DNA of 56,632 bases from Parageobacillus thermantarcticus (GTDB lineage: Bacteria; Bacillota; Bacilli; Bacillales; Anoxybacillaceae). Positions 1 to 11,293 of this stretch are shown here, piece after piece. The stretch spans positions 1-56,632 of the forward strand of contig NZ_FOJS01000018.1 in NCBI RefSeq assembly GCF_900111865.1, given 5' to 3'. The notes under the pieces are model-generated. The model had not been told where the DNA came from. It searched no databases and saw only the letters and a list, made by a program, of their open reading frames with translations. Numbering within the stretch: position 1 is the first letter of the stretch; each line of letters opens with the position of its first letter. A program made the translations under genes and the position numbers.

Positions 1-92
<92 letters not shown>

Positions 93-100
93 AGTGTGAA

Positions 101-133
101 AAGAAGCATGCCTTAAGGCATGCTTCTTTTTTT
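101..133 (+). terminator. rRNA operon terminator
   Basis: A perfect 12-bp stem (101-112 with 117-128), a TTAA loop and a run of seven or more T form a strong intrinsic terminator just after the 5S gene. It closes the upstream rrn operon. Confidence 0.93.
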
Positions 134-212
134 GTTTCGTAAAAGAAGTTATGTTTGTTTTATTTTCAGGAAAAAGGGAAATGATATGACTGATTATTTT
201 TGCAAGTGACCC

Positions 213-241
213 TTGCATTTTTTTGTAATACACTATATAGT
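213..241 (+). promoter_or_regulatory. SigA-type promoter of the ctsR operon
   Basis: TTGCAT at 213-218 and TATAGT at 236-241 are separated by 17 bp. Transcription would start near 248, at the edge of the CtsR operator, about 45 bases before the ctsR start. No other good promoter is visible between the 5S terminator and ctsR. Confidence 0.8.
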
Positions 242-249
242 AGAAGTAA

Positions 250-266
250 GGTCAAATATAGTCAAA
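250..266 (+). promoter_or_regulatory. CtsR operator (heptad direct repeat)
   Basis: GGTCAAA (250-256), a TAT spacer and AGTCAAA (260-266) match the known CtsR box, two heptads of RGTCAAA separated by NAN. The site covers the predicted transcription start, so bound CtsR would block its own operon. This is the classic autoregulatory arrangement of class III heat-shock genes in Bacillaceae. Confidence 0.92.
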
Positions 267-295
267 GTCAACTTCGTGTGTGAGGAGGAGGTAGA

Positions 296-757
296 GTGCC
301 AAACATTTCCGATATTATTGAGCAATATTTAAAACAAGTATTAAACATGAGCGATAAAGATATTGTGGAAATTAAAAGAAGTGAAATTGCAGATAAATTT
401 CAGTGTGTTCCGTCGCAAATTAATTATGTCATTAATACGAGATTTACGTTGGAGAGAGGATATATTGTTGAGAGTAAGCGCGGTGGCGGCGGTTACATCC
501 GCATTATGAAAGTCAAGACAAAAAGCGAAGCACAGCTGATTGATCAATTGCTGGAATTGGTCGGGCATCACGTTAGCCAATCTAATGCAGAAGATATTAT
601 TCAGCGTCTTGTTGAAGAAAAGGTAATTTCAGAGCGGGAAGCAAAAATGATGTTAAGCGTAATGGACCGTTCCGTATTATGTATTGATTTACCACAACGC
701 GATGAATTGAGAGCGCGCATGCTAAGAGCGATGTTGACATCGCTAAAATATAAGTAG
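296..757 (+). CDS. ctsR: Class III heat-shock repressor CtsR
   Basis: CtsR is a dimeric winged-helix repressor of clp and related heat-shock genes. The 153-residue length is usual. Residues 1-70 form the helix-turn-helix and wing; the wing holds Arg62 followed by four glycines at 63-66, the loop known as the protein's heat sensor, and Arg62 is a known target of the McsB arginine kinase in related species. Translation starts at GTG 296 after the strong site AGGAGGAGGT. It is the first gene of ctsR-mcsA-mcsB-clpC and has a CtsR box in its own promoter. The C-terminal half is the helical dimerization and degradation domain. Confidence 0.97.
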   Translation: MPNISDIIEQYLKQVLNMSDKDIVEIKRSEIADKFQCVPSQINYVINTRFTLERGYIVESKRGGGGYIRIMKVKTKSEAQLIDQLLELVGHHVSQSNAEDIIQRLVEEKVISEREAKMMLSVMDRSVLCIDLPQRDELRARMLRAMLTSLKYK

Positions 758-771
758 GGGAGGGGATAAAG

Positions 772-1320
772 TTGATATGTCAAGAATGCAAACAGAGACC
801 GGCAACGATGCATTTCACGAAAATTATAAACGGCGAGAAAACGGAATTTCATCTTTGCGAACAATGCGCGCATGAGCATAGCGATATGTTTATGTTTTAT
901 GGGAATGACGACTTTTCCTTTAATAATTTGTTAGCTGGTCTGCTTAACTTTCCATCTTCCATGAAAGAAATGACAGCGAGCCCGTTCCACAGTTCAGATA
1001 TTTTACAATGCGAAAAGTGTAACATGACTTATCATCAGTTTACAAAAATAGGTCGTTTCGGTTGTTCAAACTGTTACCGCACTTTTGCCAGATATTTACC
1101 GCCAATATTGAAAAGACTTCACAGCGGAAATACAGCCCATGCTGGAAAAATACCAAAGCGAAAAGGTGGAACACTCCATTTGCGCAAACAAATTGCTATG
1201 TTAAAACAAAAATTGCAAGAACTTGTGGCAAGAGAAGAATTTGAAAAGGCTGCAGAGGTCCGCGATCAAATTCGTTCTCTTGAATATCAGCTGCATCAAC
1301 GTGGAGAGGGGGAGATGTAA
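772..1320 (+). CDS. mcsA: Protein-arginine kinase activator McsA
   Basis: McsA activates the kinase McsB and helps deliver arginine-phosphorylated proteins to ClpCP. Four zinc-type CxxC pairs are visible at residues 3/6, 29/32, 80/83 and 98/101, and a C-terminal UVR motif lies at about 139-175, similar to the UvrB/UvrC contact motif. The length of 182 residues is normal. I chose TTG 772 as start because it follows AGGGGAGGGG by a good distance and gives the family N-terminus M-I-C-Q-E-C. It lies 14 bases after ctsR and 4 bases before mcsB, so it is translated from the same message. Confidence 0.95.
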   Translation: MICQECKQRPATMHFTKIINGEKTEFHLCEQCAHEHSDMFMFYGNDDFSFNNLLAGLLNFPSSMKEMTASPFHSSDILQCEKCNMTYHQFTKIGRFGCSNCYRTFARYLPPILKRLHSGNTAHAGKIPKRKGGTLHLRKQIAMLKQKLQELVAREEFEKAAEVRDQIRSLEYQLHQRGEGEM

Positions 1321-1324
1321 TTAT

Positions 1325-2407
1325 ATGTCGTTTGAGAAATTTTTTAATACGGTGGTCAGCGCTTGGATGAGCCAAGAGGGTCCTGATTCGGACATCGTGT
1401 TAAGCAGCCGTATCCGCTTAGCCAGAAACATTGTCGATTTTCGGTTTCCAACGGTATTTAGCAATGAGGAAGCGCAGCAAATCGTTTCATTGTTTGAGCA
1501 AACATTTGCTCACCGCTTTTATCGTTCTGTTGGCCGTTTTGAATTGTTAAAAATGTCGGAGCTTCAGCCGATTGAAAAAAGGGCATTGGTAGAAAAACAT
1601 TTAATTAGCCCGCATTTGGCAGAAGATTCTCCCTTTGGGGCATGCTTGCTCTCAGAGAACGAAGAAATAAGCATTATGATTAATGAAGAAGATCACATTC
1701 GTATTCAATGCTTATTTCCTGGCTTCCAATTAACAGAAGCACTAAAAGCGGCTAATGAACTTGATGATTGGATTGAGGAACATGTCAACTATGCGTTTGA
1801 TGAAAAGCTTGGATATTTAACAAGCTGCCCGACAAATGTTGGAACAGGGATGCGCGCTTCTGTAATGATGCATCTCCCGGCTCTCGTTTTAACACAGCAG
1901 ATGAACCGCGTTATTCCAGCAGTTAACCAACTGGGGTTAGTCGTACGCGGAACATATGGAGAAGGCAGTGAAGCGTTAGGAAATATTTTTCAAATTTCAA
2001 ACCAAATTACATTAGGAAAGTCAGAAGAGGATATTGTCGAAGACTTGAAAAGCGTTGTTCAGCAGTTAATTGCCCAAGAAAGAATGGCAAGGGAGACATT
2101 AGTTAAAACTTTAAACATACAATTAGAAGACAGAGTCTTCCGTTCCTATGGGATATTGGCCAATAGCCGTGTGATTGACTCGAAAGAAGCAGCGCAGTGT
2201 TTGTCAGATGTACGTTTAGGGATTGATTTAGGATATATTAAAAATATTTCGCGCAATATTTTAAATGAGCTCATGATTTTAACTCAACCCGGTTTTTTAC
2301 AACAATATGCAGGCGGCGTGTTAAGACCGGAAGAACGGGATGTTCGACGGGCTGCATTAATACGAGAGCGTTTAAAAATGGAAGAAAGAAAAGCAAATGG
2401 AGGGTGA
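1325..2407 (+). CDS. mcsB: Protein-arginine kinase McsB
   Basis: McsB phosphorylates arginine residues on CtsR and on misfolded proteins, marking them for ClpCP. The 360-residue protein has the phosphagen-kinase fold, with the nucleotide-binding SSRIRLARN motif at residues 27-35 and the active-site segment SCPTNVGTG near the middle. The reading frame is open further upstream (from 1223), but ATG 1325 is the right start: it is preceded by GGAGAGGGGGAG, follows the mcsA stop by 4 bases and gives the usual family length. Its C-terminal region holds the arginine-phosphate recognition part known in this family. Confidence 0.96.
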   Translation: MSFEKFFNTVVSAWMSQEGPDSDIVLSSRIRLARNIVDFRFPTVFSNEEAQQIVSLFEQTFAHRFYRSVGRFELLKMSELQPIEKRALVEKHLISPHLAEDSPFGACLLSENEEISIMINEEDHIRIQCLFPGFQLTEALKAANELDDWIEEHVNYAFDEKLGYLTSCPTNVGTGMRASVMMHLPALVLTQQMNRVIPAVNQLGLVVRGTYGEGSEALGNIFQISNQITLGKSEEDIVEDLKSVVQQLIAQERMARETLVKTLNIQLEDRVFRSYGILANSRVIDSKEAAQCLSDVRLGIDLGYIKNISRNILNELMILTQPGFLQQYAGGVLRPEERDVRRAALIRERLKMEERKANGG

Positions 2408-2413
2408 TGAATA

Positions 2414-4846
2414 ATGTTGTTTGGAAGATTTACGGAACGGGCGCAAAAAGTGTTGGCGCTAGCTCAAGAAGAGGCAATACGCCTTGGCCATAATAACATT
2501 GGAACGGAGCACATTTTATTAGGTCTAATTCGTGAAGGGGAAGGAATTGCGGCGAAAGCATTGATGGCGTTGGGACTAGGGCTGGAAAAAATTCAAAAAG
2601 AGGTAGAATCGTTAATTGGCCGCGGCCATGAAGTTTCCCATACGATCCATTATACGCCGCGTGCGAAAAAAGTACTCGAATTGTCAATGGATGAGGCGAG
2701 AAAGCTTGGTCATTCCTATGTAGGAACGGAACATATTTTGCTTGGCCTCATTCGTGAAGGCGAAGGAGTCGCAGCCCGCGTACTGAACAATTTAGGAGTA
2801 AGTCTGAATAAAGCTCGTCAACAAGTGCTGCAATTGCTTGGAAGCAATGAGTCAGTTTCCGGTCATTCAGGAGGAGCTTCGCACGTAAGTACGCCAACAT
2901 TAGACAGCTTGGCCCGTGATTTAACGGCGATTGCCCGCGAAGGAAGATTAGACCCGGTCATTGGCAGAAGCAAAGAAATTCAGCGTGTTATCGAAGTATT
3001 AAGTCGCCGTACAAAAAATAACCCGGTGTTAATCGGAGAACCTGGAGTCGGGAAAACAGCGATTGCCGAAGGGCTCGCGCAGCAAATCGTCAACAATGAA
3101 GTGCCGGAAACGCTTCGCGATAAGCGGGTTATGACGCTGGATATGGGAACGGTTGTAGCTGGTACAAAATATCGTGGGGAATTTGAAGATCGTTTGAAAA
3201 AAGTGATGGATGAAATCCGCCAAGCAGGAAACATTATTCTCTTCATTGATGAACTCCATACGCTTATTGGCGCAGGTGGGGCGGAAGGCGCGATTGATGC
3301 ATCGAACATCTTGAAACCAGCGCTTGCCCGCGGGGAGCTGCAATGCATTGGTGCGACTACATTGGACGAATATCGGAAATATATTGAAAAAGATGCGGCG
3401 CTAGAACGTCGTTTCCAACCGATTTACGTCGATGAGCCGACGGTAGAAGAATCGATTCAAATTTTAAAAGGATTGCGCGATCGCTATGAAGCGCATCATC
3501 GCGTATCTATTTCCGATGAGGCGATCGTTCAGGCGGTAAAATTATCTGACCGTTATATTACTGACCGTTTTCTTCCAGATAAAGCGATCGATTTAATCGA
3601 TGAGGCATGCTCGAAAGTTCGCCTACGTTCGTTTACGGCGCCGCCAAAATTAAAAGAACTCGAACAAAAACTTGAGGAAGTGCGCAAAGAAAAAGACGCT
3701 GCTGTACAAAGCCAAGAATTTGAAAAAGCTGCTTCGCTGCGCGACATGGAACAACGTTTGCGCGAAGAACTGGAAGAAACGAAACGCGCGTGGAAAGAAA
3801 AACAAGGACAAGAAAACTCTGAAGTAACGGTTGAGGATATCGCGATGGTCGTATCGAGCTGGACTGGAATTCCAGTAGCGAAATTAGCGCAGACGGAAAC
3901 AGAACGGTTGTTGAAACTTGAAGAAATTTTACATTCTCGCGTCGTTGGTCAAGATGAAGCAGTAAAAGCAGTTGCCAAAGCAGTCCGTCGCGCGCGCGCT
4001 GGATTAAAAGACCCGAAACGTCCGATTGGCTCGTTCATTTTCCTTGGGCCGACTGGTGTTGGAAAAACCGAATTGGCAAGAGCGCTTGCCGAAGCGATGT
4101 TTGGCGACGAAGATGCGCTTATTCGCATCGATATGTCCGAATATATGGAGAAACATTCGACATCTCGTTTAATCGGTTCGCCTCCTGGCTATGTCGGGTA
4201 CGAGGAAGGCGGCCAGCTAACCGAAAAAGTACGGCGCAAACCGTATTCAGTCGTGTTGTTAGATGAGATGGAAAAAGCCCATCCAGACGTATTTAACATT
4301 TTGTTGCAAGTGTTGGAAGACGGTCGTTTAACCGATTCGAAAGGAAGAACAGTTGACTTCCGCAATACGATTATCATTATGACATCCAACGTCGGCGCGG
4401 ATGCGCTAAAACGAAATAAATACGTCGGCTTTAACGTTCAAGATGAAGATCAAAAGTACAAAGATATGAAAGGAAAAGTCATGGACGAGTTAAAGAAAGC
4501 GTTCCGCCCGGAATTTTTGAACCGCATTGATGAAATTATCGTCTTCCATTCGCTTGAAAAACAACATCTAAAACAAATTGTCAAACTGATGGCAGACACG
4601 TTGATCAAACGCTTAAAAGAACAAGATATCGATTTAGAGCTGACGGATGCGGCGATTGAAAAAATTGTCGCGGAAGGGTACGATCCAGAATACGGTGCTC
4701 GTCCATTGCGCCGCGCGTTGCAAAAACATGTAGAAGATCGTTTGTCGGAAGAGCTGTTGAAAGGAACGATTGCCAAAGGGCAAAAAGTGATCGTAGACGT
4801 AAAAGGCGGAGAGTTCGTCGTTTTATCGGAACAAGCTGTGATGTAA
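2414..4846 (+). CDS. clpC: ATP-dependent Clp protease ATPase subunit ClpC
   Basis: ClpC is the AAA+ unfoldase that pairs with ClpP to degrade misfolded and arginine-phosphorylated proteins. The 810 residues show two N-terminal Clp_N repeats (about 1-145), AAA module 1 with Walker A GEPGVGKT near 207-214, a UVR-containing middle domain near 420-460 that binds adaptors, and AAA module 2 with Walker A GPTGVGKT near 545. A VGF tripeptide in KYVGFNV, just past module 2's ATPase core, is the ClpP-docking loop. Start ATG 2414 follows GGAGGGTGATG, which overlaps the mcsB stop. It is the last gene of the CtsR operon and is followed by a terminator. Confidence 0.98.
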   Translation: MLFGRFTERAQKVLALAQEEAIRLGHNNIGTEHILLGLIREGEGIAAKALMALGLGLEKIQKEVESLIGRGHEVSHTIHYTPRAKKVLELSMDEARKLGHSYVGTEHILLGLIREGEGVAARVLNNLGVSLNKARQQVLQLLGSNESVSGHSGGASHVSTPTLDSLARDLTAIAREGRLDPVIGRSKEIQRVIEVLSRRTKNNPVLIGEPGVGKTAIAEGLAQQIVNNEVPETLRDKRVMTLDMGTVVAGTKYRGEFEDRLKKVMDEIRQAGNIILFIDELHTLIGAGGAEGAIDASNILKPALARGELQCIGATTLDEYRKYIEKDAALERRFQPIYVDEPTVEESIQILKGLRDRYEAHHRVSISDEAIVQAVKLSDRYITDRFLPDKAIDLIDEACSKVRLRSFTAPPKLKELEQKLEEVRKEKDAAVQSQEFEKAASLRDMEQRLREELEETKRAWKEKQGQENSEVTVEDIAMVVSSWTGIPVAKLAQTETERLLKLEEILHSRVVGQDEAVKAVAKAVRRARAGLKDPKRPIGSFIFLGPTGVGKTELARALAEAMFGDEDALIRIDMSEYMEKHSTSRLIGSPPGYVGYEEGGQLTEKVRRKPYSVVLLDEMEKAHPDVFNILLQVLEDGRLTDSKGRTVDFRNTIIIMTSNVGADALKRNKYVGFNVQDEDQKYKDMKGKVMDELKKAFRPEFLNRIDEIIVFHSLEKQHLKQIVKLMADTLIKRLKEQDIDLELTDAAIEKIVAEGYDPEYGARPLRRALQKHVEDRLSEELLKGTIAKGQKVIVDVKGGEFVVLSEQAVM

Positions 4847-4864
4847 TGGATGCTTTCGCGACGG

Positions 4865-4898
4865 AAGGTATGTGGCAGCTCGTTGCCCATACCTTTTT
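4865..4898 (+). terminator. Terminator after clpC
   Basis: Stem 4865-4872/4888-4895 continues after a one-base bulge as GGCA/TGCC with a six-base loop, then TTTTT. It should end most ctsR-operon transcripts before radA, although read-through into radA is common in Bacillus. Confidence 0.72.
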
Positions 4899-4929
4899 GT
4901 TTCCATGATGAAAAAGAAAGGGTTTTTCG

Positions 4930-6306
4930 ATGATGGGAAAAAAGAAAACAAAGTTTGTTTGTCAAGAATGTGGTTATGAGTCAGCAAAGTGGCTTGGAAG
5001 ATGTCCAGGATGCAATACGTGGAATTCGATGGTGGAGGAAATCGAACGGACAAAGCCGGCAACAAGAGGAGTGTTTGTTCATTCCGCGCCCGATATCATC
5101 TCTAAACCAGTGCCGATTACTACAGTGGCAACAACGCAAGAGCCGCGCATACAAACGAGTATTTCCGAGTTTAACCGCGTGTTGGGCGGAGGGGTTGTGA
5201 AAGGTTCGCTCGTTTTAATCGGCGGCGATCCGGGAATTGGAAAATCGACGCTTCTGTTGCAAGTTTCCGCGCAACTCGCCGCTTTGCAGCATAAAGTATT
5301 ATATATATCCGGCGAGGAATCAGTAAAACAAACAAAGTTGCGCGCTGACCGCCTTCATGTTGCTTCTGACGAGCTGTATGTATTAGCAGAGACAGATTTG
5401 GAATATATTGTAGAAGCAATAGAAACGATTCACCCTGTTTGTGTTGTGATCGATTCGATCCAGACGATTTACCGCGCGGATATTGCGTCCGCACCCGGAA
5501 GTGTATCGCAAGTTCGCGAATGTACGGCAGAGCTGATGAAAATCGCCAAAACAAAAGGAATCGCCATCTTTATTGTCGGGCATGTAACGAAAGAAGGAGC
5601 GATTGCCGGGCCAAGAATTTTAGAGCATATGGTGGATACCGTTCTTTATTTTGAAGGCGAACGCCATCATACGTATCGTATTTTGCGGGCGGTGAAAAAC
5701 CGTTTCGGCTCCACAAATGAAATTGGCATTTTCGAAATGAGAGAATCGGGGCTTGTGGAGGTCGAAAATCCATCGGAAGTGTTTTTGGAGGAACGCTCCC
5801 GCGGTGCAGCAGGTTCAACCGTTGTCGCGGCGATGGAAGGGACCCGTCCTGTATTAGTCGAAATTCAAGCATTAGTATCTCCAACGAGCTTTGGCAATCC
5901 GCGGCGGATGGCGACAGGAATCGATCATAACCGTGTTTCTTTATTAATGGCCGTATTGGAAAAAAGGGTCGGTCTGCTTTTACAAAATCAGGATGCTTAC
6001 TTGAAAGTGGCAGGAGGAGTAAAATTAGATGAACCGGCGATTGATTTAGCGATTGCCGTGAGCATCGCCTCGAGCTTTCGCGATCAGCCTACGAATCCGC
6101 ATGATGTCATTATTGGCGAAGTTGGTTTGACAGGGGAAGTACGCCGTGTTTCCCGTATTGAACAGCGGGTGCAGGAAGCTGTAAAACTAGGATTTTCCCG
6201 CATGATTATTCCTAAAAACAATTTAGCAGGATGGAACCCGCCAAAGCATATCACCGTTATTGGCGTGTCCCATATCGCCGAAGCGTTGGAGTATACGTTG
6301 CAGTAA
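4930..6306 (+). CDS. radA: DNA repair protein RadA/Sms
   Basis: RadA is a RecA-like, branch-migrating DNA helicase that works in recombination repair. Residues 11, 14, 25 and 28 are the four cysteines of the N-terminal zinc finger. The Walker A motif [10 protein letters not shown] starts near residue 98, and the family-specific KNRFG motif is near 256. The C-terminal third is a Lon-protease-like domain. The length of 458 residues is usual. ATG codons stand at 4930 and 4933; either could be used. In most Bacillaceae disA follows radA; here the next gene is yacL after 108 bases. Confidence 0.97.
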   Translation: MMGKKKTKFVCQECGYESAKWLGRCPGCNTWNSMVEEIERTKPATRGVFVHSAPDIISKPVPITTVATTQEPRIQTSISEFNRVLGGGVVKGSLVLIGGDPGIGKSTLLLQVSAQLAALQHKVLYISGEESVKQTKLRADRLHVASDELYVLAETDLEYIVEAIETIHPVCVVIDSIQTIYRADIASAPGSVSQVRECTAELMKIAKTKGIAIFIVGHVTKEGAIAGPRILEHMVDTVLYFEGERHHTYRILRAVKNRFGSTNEIGIFEMRESGLVEVENPSEVFLEERSRGAAGSTVVAAMEGTRPVLVEIQALVSPTSFGNPRRMATGIDHNRVSLLMAVLEKRVGLLLQNQDAYLKVAGGVKLDEPAIDLAIAVSIASSFRDQPTNPHDVIIGEVGLTGEVRRVSRIEQRVQEAVKLGFSRMIIPKNNLAGWNPPKHITVIGVSHIAEALEYTLQ

Positions 6307-6359
6307 AATGTTACGAGTACATGTCAAATGTTTAAAAAACGTTAAAAACTGTATGATGA

Positions 6360-6390
6360 TTGGTTTCAAACATTGGAAACTGTTTATAAT
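6360..6390 (+). promoter_or_regulatory. Possible promoter of yacL
   Basis: A perfect TATAAT at 6385-6390 lies 25 bases before the yacL start. The only -35 candidate is TTGGTT at 6360-6365 with a long 19-bp spacer, so the promoter is plausible but weakly supported. Confidence 0.4.
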
Positions 6391-6414
6391 GATAGATAGG
6401 GAGGTGAATAAAGA

Positions 6415-7509
6415 ATGGTGAAACGTATCGTCCAATTGTTTTTTCTTGTTGTTGGAGGAACGTTAGGTGTCGTTTTTCTACCAAATTTGTTGCGGCTAAT
6501 GAATATAAGCGACATTTCGTTGCTAAATAATTCATATACATTGGCGGTGTTAGGGGCACTTATTTTCTTTATGATGACTTTTTGGTTGGTAGACTACGTT
6601 GTCGATATGATTCGTTGGGTGGAAGAAACGCTCGTCAAAGCGCCGGCTGCCGATCTTTTATTTGGCAGTTTAGGGCTTATTTTCGGCCTTATTGTCGCGT
6701 TTTTAGTTGTCATGCCGCTGCAGGCGTTTCAGTTTCAAGTCGTCAATACGGTGCTGCCGATATTTTTGACGATCTTGCTTGGCTACTTAGGATTCCAAGT
6801 CGGGTTTAAAAAACGGCATGAATTAATGAATTTATTTTCTCTTTCCAATCGAATGGCGAAGAAAAAAGGAGCGGAAGGAGAGACGGATTTGCCGAAAGGC
6901 GGTTCTTTAAAAATTTTAGATACAAGCGTCATTATCGATGGACGGATTGCCGATATTTGCAAAACCGGCTTTTTAGAAGGAACGCTTGTCATTCCGCGCT
7001 TTGTCCTTGAAGAACTGCAGCATATTGCTGACTCGTCCGATGTGTTAAAACGCAACCGTGGCCGGCGCGGGCTTGACATTTTAAATCGCATCCAAAAGGA
7101 ATTGGACATCAAAGTGGAAATTTATGAAGGTGATTTTGACGATATTCAAGAGGTCGACAGCAAGCTAGTGAAGCTGGCAAAATTGACGTCAGGAGTTGTT
7201 GTCACGAACGATTTCAATTTAAATAAAGTATGTGAGCTGCAAAATGTGCGCGTCCTTAATATTAATGATTTAGCGAATGCGGTAAAACCGGTTGTCCTTC
7301 CAGGGGAAGAATTAAACGTTCATGTGATCAAAGATGGCAAAGAGCATAACCAAGGTGTCGCGTATTTAGATGATGGCACGATGATTGTTGTCGAAGACGG
7401 AAAAGAGTATATTGGAAAACGGGTTGACGTATTGGTGACAAGCGTGTTACAAACATCAGCAGGGAGAATGATTTTCGCGAAGCTAAAGCTATTGCAAAAA
7501 GCGTTATAA
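6415..7509 (+). CDS. yacL: Membrane protein with PIN and TRAM domains (YacL)
   Basis: The N-terminal 125 residues hold about four membrane helices. A PIN-type nuclease domain follows from about residue 166, starting with [12 protein letters not shown] whose aspartates are of the kind that bind metal in PIN nucleases, and a TRAM RNA-binding domain occupies about 290-350. The substrate is not established, so a role as membrane-tethered RNase is inferred from the domains. Start ATG 6415 follows GGGAGGTGA. The gene normally sits after disA; here it directly follows radA. The 364-residue length matches relatives. Confidence 0.9.
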   Translation: MVKRIVQLFFLVVGGTLGVVFLPNLLRLMNISDISLLNNSYTLAVLGALIFFMMTFWLVDYVVDMIRWVEETLVKAPAADLLFGSLGLIFGLIVAFLVVMPLQAFQFQVVNTVLPIFLTILLGYLGFQVGFKKRHELMNLFSLSNRMAKKKGAEGETDLPKGGSLKILDTSVIIDGRIADICKTGFLEGTLVIPRFVLEELQHIADSSDVLKRNRGRRGLDILNRIQKELDIKVEIYEGDFDDIQEVDSKLVKLAKLTSGVVVTNDFNLNKVCELQNVRVLNINDLANAVKPVVLPGEELNVHVIKDGKEHNQGVAYLDDGTMIVVEDGKEYIGKRVDVLVTSVLQTSAGRMIFAKLKLLQKAL

Positions 7510-7517
7510 ACGAGTGA

Positions 7518-8219
<702 letters not shown>

Positions 8220-8236
8220 ACGAGAGGGGTAGCTAT

Positions 8237-8713
8237 ATGTTTCGCATTGGTCAAGGATTTGATGTTCATCAGCTTGTCGAGGGCCGTCCCCTTATTATTG
8301 GAGGCGTGCGTATTCCATACGAAAAAGGGCTGCTTGGCCATTCTGACGCTGACGTGTTGCTGCACGCGGTCGCGGACGCCTGTTTAGGAGCGATTGGCGC
8401 GGGCGATATCGGCAAGCATTTTCCAGATACAGATGAACGCTATAAAGACGCCGACTCTGCGCTGTTGTTAAAGCAAGTATGGGAATTAGTCAAGCAGCAA
8501 GGGTACGAACTTGTTAATCTTGATTGCACGATTATCGCGCAAAAACCGAAGATGGCGCCACATATTGAACAAATGAAAGAGAACATCGCGAAATTGTTGG
8601 AAGGAGAACTGTCGCAAGTCAATGTTAAGGCGACAACGACGGAAAAGTTGGGCTTTACCGGCCGGGGAGAAGGAATCGCCGCGCAGGCGGTCGTATTATT
8701 GCAAAAGCAGTAA
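8237..8713 (+). CDS. ispF: 2-C-methyl-D-erythritol 2,4-cyclodiphosphate synthase IspF
   Basis: IspF cyclizes CDP-methylerythritol 2-phosphate and releases CMP. The metal ligands are visible: Asp9 and His11 in GFDVH and the histidine near 43 in [11 protein letters not shown]. The [14 protein letters not shown] block lines the substrate pocket. The frame is open from 8204, but ATG 8237 follows GAGAGGGG at good spacing and gives 158 residues, the family norm. It sits directly behind ispD, whose product feeds the same pathway. Confidence 0.97.
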   Translation: MFRIGQGFDVHQLVEGRPLIIGGVRIPYEKGLLGHSDADVLLHAVADACLGAIGAGDIGKHFPDTDERYKDADSALLLKQVWELVKQQGYELVNLDCTIIAQKPKMAPHIEQMKENIAKLLEGELSQVNVKATTTEKLGFTGRGEGIAAQAVVLLQKQ

Positions 8714-8750
8714 ACTACCGCGACTGATCGTATAACGAAAACAATCCGTT

Positions 8751-8779
8751 TTGAACTTTGCACATATAAAATGTACAAT
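8751..8779 (+). promoter_or_regulatory. SigA-type promoter of gltX
   Basis: TTGAAC at 8751-8756 and TACAAT at 8774-8779 with a 17-bp spacer make a good promoter 42 bases before gltX. It likely drives gltX and, through the T-box, cysE-cysS and downstream genes. Confidence 0.8.
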
Positions 8780-8820
8780 AGTGGTACAAGCTTGATTAGA
8801 TTATTGGAGGGTTATTGACG

Positions 8821-10281
8821 ATGTCACAAGAAGTGAGAGTGCGATACGCACCGAGTCCAACTGGTCACTTACATATTGGCGGTGCAAGAACAGCGTTATT
8901 TAACTATTTGTTCGCTCGCCATCATAACGGAAAATTTATCGTGCGCATTGAAGATACGGATATTGAACGAAACGTAGAAGGCGGCGAACAATCGCAGTTA
9001 GAAAACTTAAAATGGTTAGGCATCGATTATGACGAGTCGGTGGATAAAGACGGCGGATACGGTCCATATCGCCAGACGGAGCGTCTTGATATATATCGCA
9101 AATATGTAAATGAACTATTAGAAAAAGGATATGCGTATAAATGTTTCTGTACGCCGGAAGAGCTTGAAAAAGAACGGGAAGCGCAAAGAGCGGCAGGCAT
9201 CGCCGCGCCGCAATATAGCGGGAAATGTCGCCATTTAACGAAGGAACAAATCGCGCAATTGGAAGCGGAAGGAAAGCCATATACGATTCGCGTAAAAGTA
9301 CCGGAAGGAAAAGTATATGAATTTGAAGATATCGTGCGCGGAAAAGTGACGTTTGAATCAAAAGATATTGGCGATTGGGTCATTATGAAAGCGAACGGCA
9401 TCCCAACGTACAATTTTGCCGTCGTCATTGATGACCATTTAATGAAAATTACCCATGTATTCCGCGGTGAGGAACATTTGTCAAACACGCCGAAACAGTT
9501 AATGATTTATGACTATTTCGGCTGGGAGCCGCCGCAATTTGGCCATTTAACGTTGATCGTGAATGAGAACCGCAAAAAACTTTCGAAGCGAGATGAATCG
9601 ATCATTCAATTTGTTTCCCAATATAAAGAGCTCGGCTATTTGCCGGAAGCATTGTTTAACTTTTTTGCGCTCTTAGGCTGGTCGCCAGAAGGAGAGGAAG
9701 AAATTTTCTCGAAAGAGGAACTCATTCGCATTTTTGATGTTTCCCGATTGTCAAAATCGCCATCCATGTTTGATACGAAAAAGTTGACATGGATGAATAA
9801 CCAATATATTAAAAAGTTAGATTTAGACCGGTTAGTCGAGATTTCTTTGCCGCATTTGATTAAAGCTGGCCGCCTGCCAGAACAAATGAGCGAAGAACAA
9901 CGGCAATGGGCACGTGATTTAATTGCGCTGTATCAAGAACAAATGAGCTATGGAGCAGAAATTGTCAAGCTATCGGAGTTGTTCTTTAAGGAAGACATTG
10001 AGTATAATGAAGAAGCGAAAGAAGTGTTAGCAGGCGACCAAGTTCCTGATGTGTTAAAAACGTTTTTAGAAGAAGTGAGACAGCTTGAGCCGTTTACAGC
10101 GGAAAACATTAAAACGGCGATTAAATCGGTGCAAAAAGCGACAGGGCAAAAAGGGAAAAAGCTATTTATGCCGATTCGCGTCGCTGTAACAGGGCAAACA
10201 CACGGTCCGGAACTGCCAATTGCGCTTCAATTATTAGGGAAAGAAAAAGTCGTCGGACGATTGGAAAAATTGGTTCATTAA
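8821..10281 (+). CDS. gltX: Glutamyl-tRNA synthetase
   Basis: Class I synthetase that charges tRNA-Glu; in Bacillaceae the enzyme also misacylates tRNA-Gln for GatCAB, a known family trait. The HIGH-type motif HLHIGG is near residues 15-20 and the KMSKS-type motif KLSKR near 253. The C-terminal anticodon-binding domain is complete, giving 486 residues. A TTG at 8815 is also in frame, but ATG 8821 is 9 bases after GGAGGG, a much better spacing. The gene has its own promoter and is followed by a cysteine T-box, the standard Bacillus order gltX-cysE-cysS. Confidence 0.98.
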   Translation: MSQEVRVRYAPSPTGHLHIGGARTALFNYLFARHHNGKFIVRIEDTDIERNVEGGEQSQLENLKWLGIDYDESVDKDGGYGPYRQTERLDIYRKYVNELLEKGYAYKCFCTPEELEKEREAQRAAGIAAPQYSGKCRHLTKEQIAQLEAEGKPYTIRVKVPEGKVYEFEDIVRGKVTFESKDIGDWVIMKANGIPTYNFAVVIDDHLMKITHVFRGEEHLSNTPKQLMIYDYFGWEPPQFGHLTLIVNENRKKLSKRDESIIQFVSQYKELGYLPEALFNFFALLGWSPEGEEEIFSKEELIRIFDVSRLSKSPSMFDTKKLTWMNNQYIKKLDLDRLVEISLPHLIKAGRLPEQMSEEQRQWARDLIALYQEQMSYGAEIVKLSELFFKEDIEYNEEAKEVLAGDQVPDVLKTFLEEVRQLEPFTAENIKTAIKSVQKATGQKGKKLFMPIRVAVTGQTHGPELPIALQLLGKEKVVGRLEKLVH

Positions 10282-10324
10282 CCTTTTTGACCTGTTTTTC
10301 ATATAGTAAAAATTAAAATATCGA

Positions 10325-10580
10325 AAAAGCGTTGATGAGGAGAAGTAGGAAACATTGGCATCCCAGAGAGAATCACCTTGGCTGGAAGTGATTCATGACC
10401 GATGTTTTCCGAAATGCCCCTCGGAGTCTCCTTTCGAACCGGAACAGAGACGTTCTGTAGTAGATAGGAGCGGAGTTTCTCCGTTATCAGACTAGAGCGA
10501 GCTAAACGACCGTTTAGCTAAACAGAGTGGAACCGCGCGCTGAGCGTCTCTGTGTCATTGGCACAGAGACGCTTTTTTCA
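10325..10580 (+). promoter_or_regulatory. Cysteine T-box riboswitch upstream of cysE-cysS
   Basis: This leader fills most of the 343-base gap between gltX and cysE. It has the stem I GATGAGGAG/AGTA element at 10334-10346, a specifier loop GAAATGCCCC with a UGC cysteine codon at 10415-10417, a CGGAG/CTCCG stem at 10471-10483, an AGCTAAACG hairpin at 10500-10519, and the T-box AGAGTGGAACCGCG at 10524-10537. The T-box bulge reads UGGA, whose A can pair with the U73 discriminator expected in tRNA-Cys. A 12-bp terminator stem (10543-10554/10562-10573) with six T follows. Uncharged tRNA-Cys should favour read-through into cysE and cysS. Confidence 0.94.
10543..10578 (+). terminator. T-box-controlled terminator
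   Basis: A perfect 12-bp stem with a 7-base loop and six T is the regulated terminator of the cysteine T-box. The competing antiterminator would use the conserved T-box sequence just upstream. Confidence 0.9.
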
Positions 10581-10624
10581 TCAACGTATTTTTCCATAAA
10601 TTTATTGGATGGAGGGAGGACCAT

Positions 10625-11293
10625 ATGTTTAAAACATTGAAAGAAGACATTGAAGTGATTTTTGAGCAAGATCCAGCGGCAAGAAGCTATTTAGAAGTCA
10701 TTTTAACCTATTCTGGCTTGCACGCGATCTGGGCGCACCGCATCGCTCATGCGTTATATAAACGTAAATTTTACTTTCTCGCCCGTCTTATTTCACAAAT
10801 CAGCCGCTTTTTTACAGGGATTGAAATTCATCCGGGAGCAAAAATCGGCCGCCGCTTTTTCATCGACCACGGCATGGGTGTTGTGATTGGCGAAACGTGC
10901 GAAATTGGGGATAATGTAACTGTATATCAAGGCGTGACATTAGGAGGAACAGGGAAAGAAAAAGGAAAACGCCATCCAACGATTAAAGATAACTGCTTAA
11001 TTGCGGCAGGCGCAAAAGTGCTCGGTTCCATTACGATCGGGGAAAATTCGAAAATCGGAGCGGGTTCGGTTGTGTTGAAAGACGTTCCGCCGAACTCCAC
11101 GGTTGTCGGCATTCCGGGACGAGTCGTCGTCCGCGATGGTGTGAAAGTAAAAAAAGACTTAAATCATACGGACTTGCCAGATCCGGTTGCTGATCGCATT
11201 AAAGAGTTAGAAGCGGAAATTGCAAGATTGCGCAGCGAAATCGAAAGCTTAAAGGAAAGGAAGAGCGAACATGAGCAGCATTCGGCTTTATAA
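10625..11293 (+). CDS. cysE: Serine O-acetyltransferase CysE
   Basis: CysE makes O-acetylserine from serine and acetyl-CoA, the first step of cysteine synthesis. The N-terminal helical region (about 1-65) is followed by a left-handed beta-helix of hexapeptide repeats (about 66-180), including the [10 protein letters not shown] segment with the active-site aspartate and histidine. The last 30 residues look like a coiled coil. The 222-residue length fits the shorter Bacillus type. Start ATG 10625 follows GGAGGGAGGA. The 3' end overlaps cysS by 23 bases, and both genes lie under the cysteine T-box. Confidence 0.96.
   Translation: MFKTLKEDIEVIFEQDPAARSYLEVILTYSGLHAIWAHRIAHALYKRKFYFLARLISQISRFFTGIEIHPGAKIGRRFFIDHGMGVVIGETCEIGDNVTVYQGVTLGGTGKEKGKRHPTIKDNCLIAAGAKVLGSITIGENSKIGAGSVVLKDVPPNSTVVGIPGRVVVRDGVKVKKDLNHTDLPDPVADRIKELEAEIARLRSEIESLKERKSEHEQHSAL

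Noticed and set aside
4450-4965. 171-codon open frame on the minus strand across clpC
   Set aside because: It is antisense to conserved clpC sequence, has no ribosome site and no recognisable protein features.
10287-10307. TTGACC and TATAGT as a promoter for the T-box
   Set aside because: They are only 9 bp apart; no other -10 fits TTGACC. The T-box may be read from the gltX promoter.
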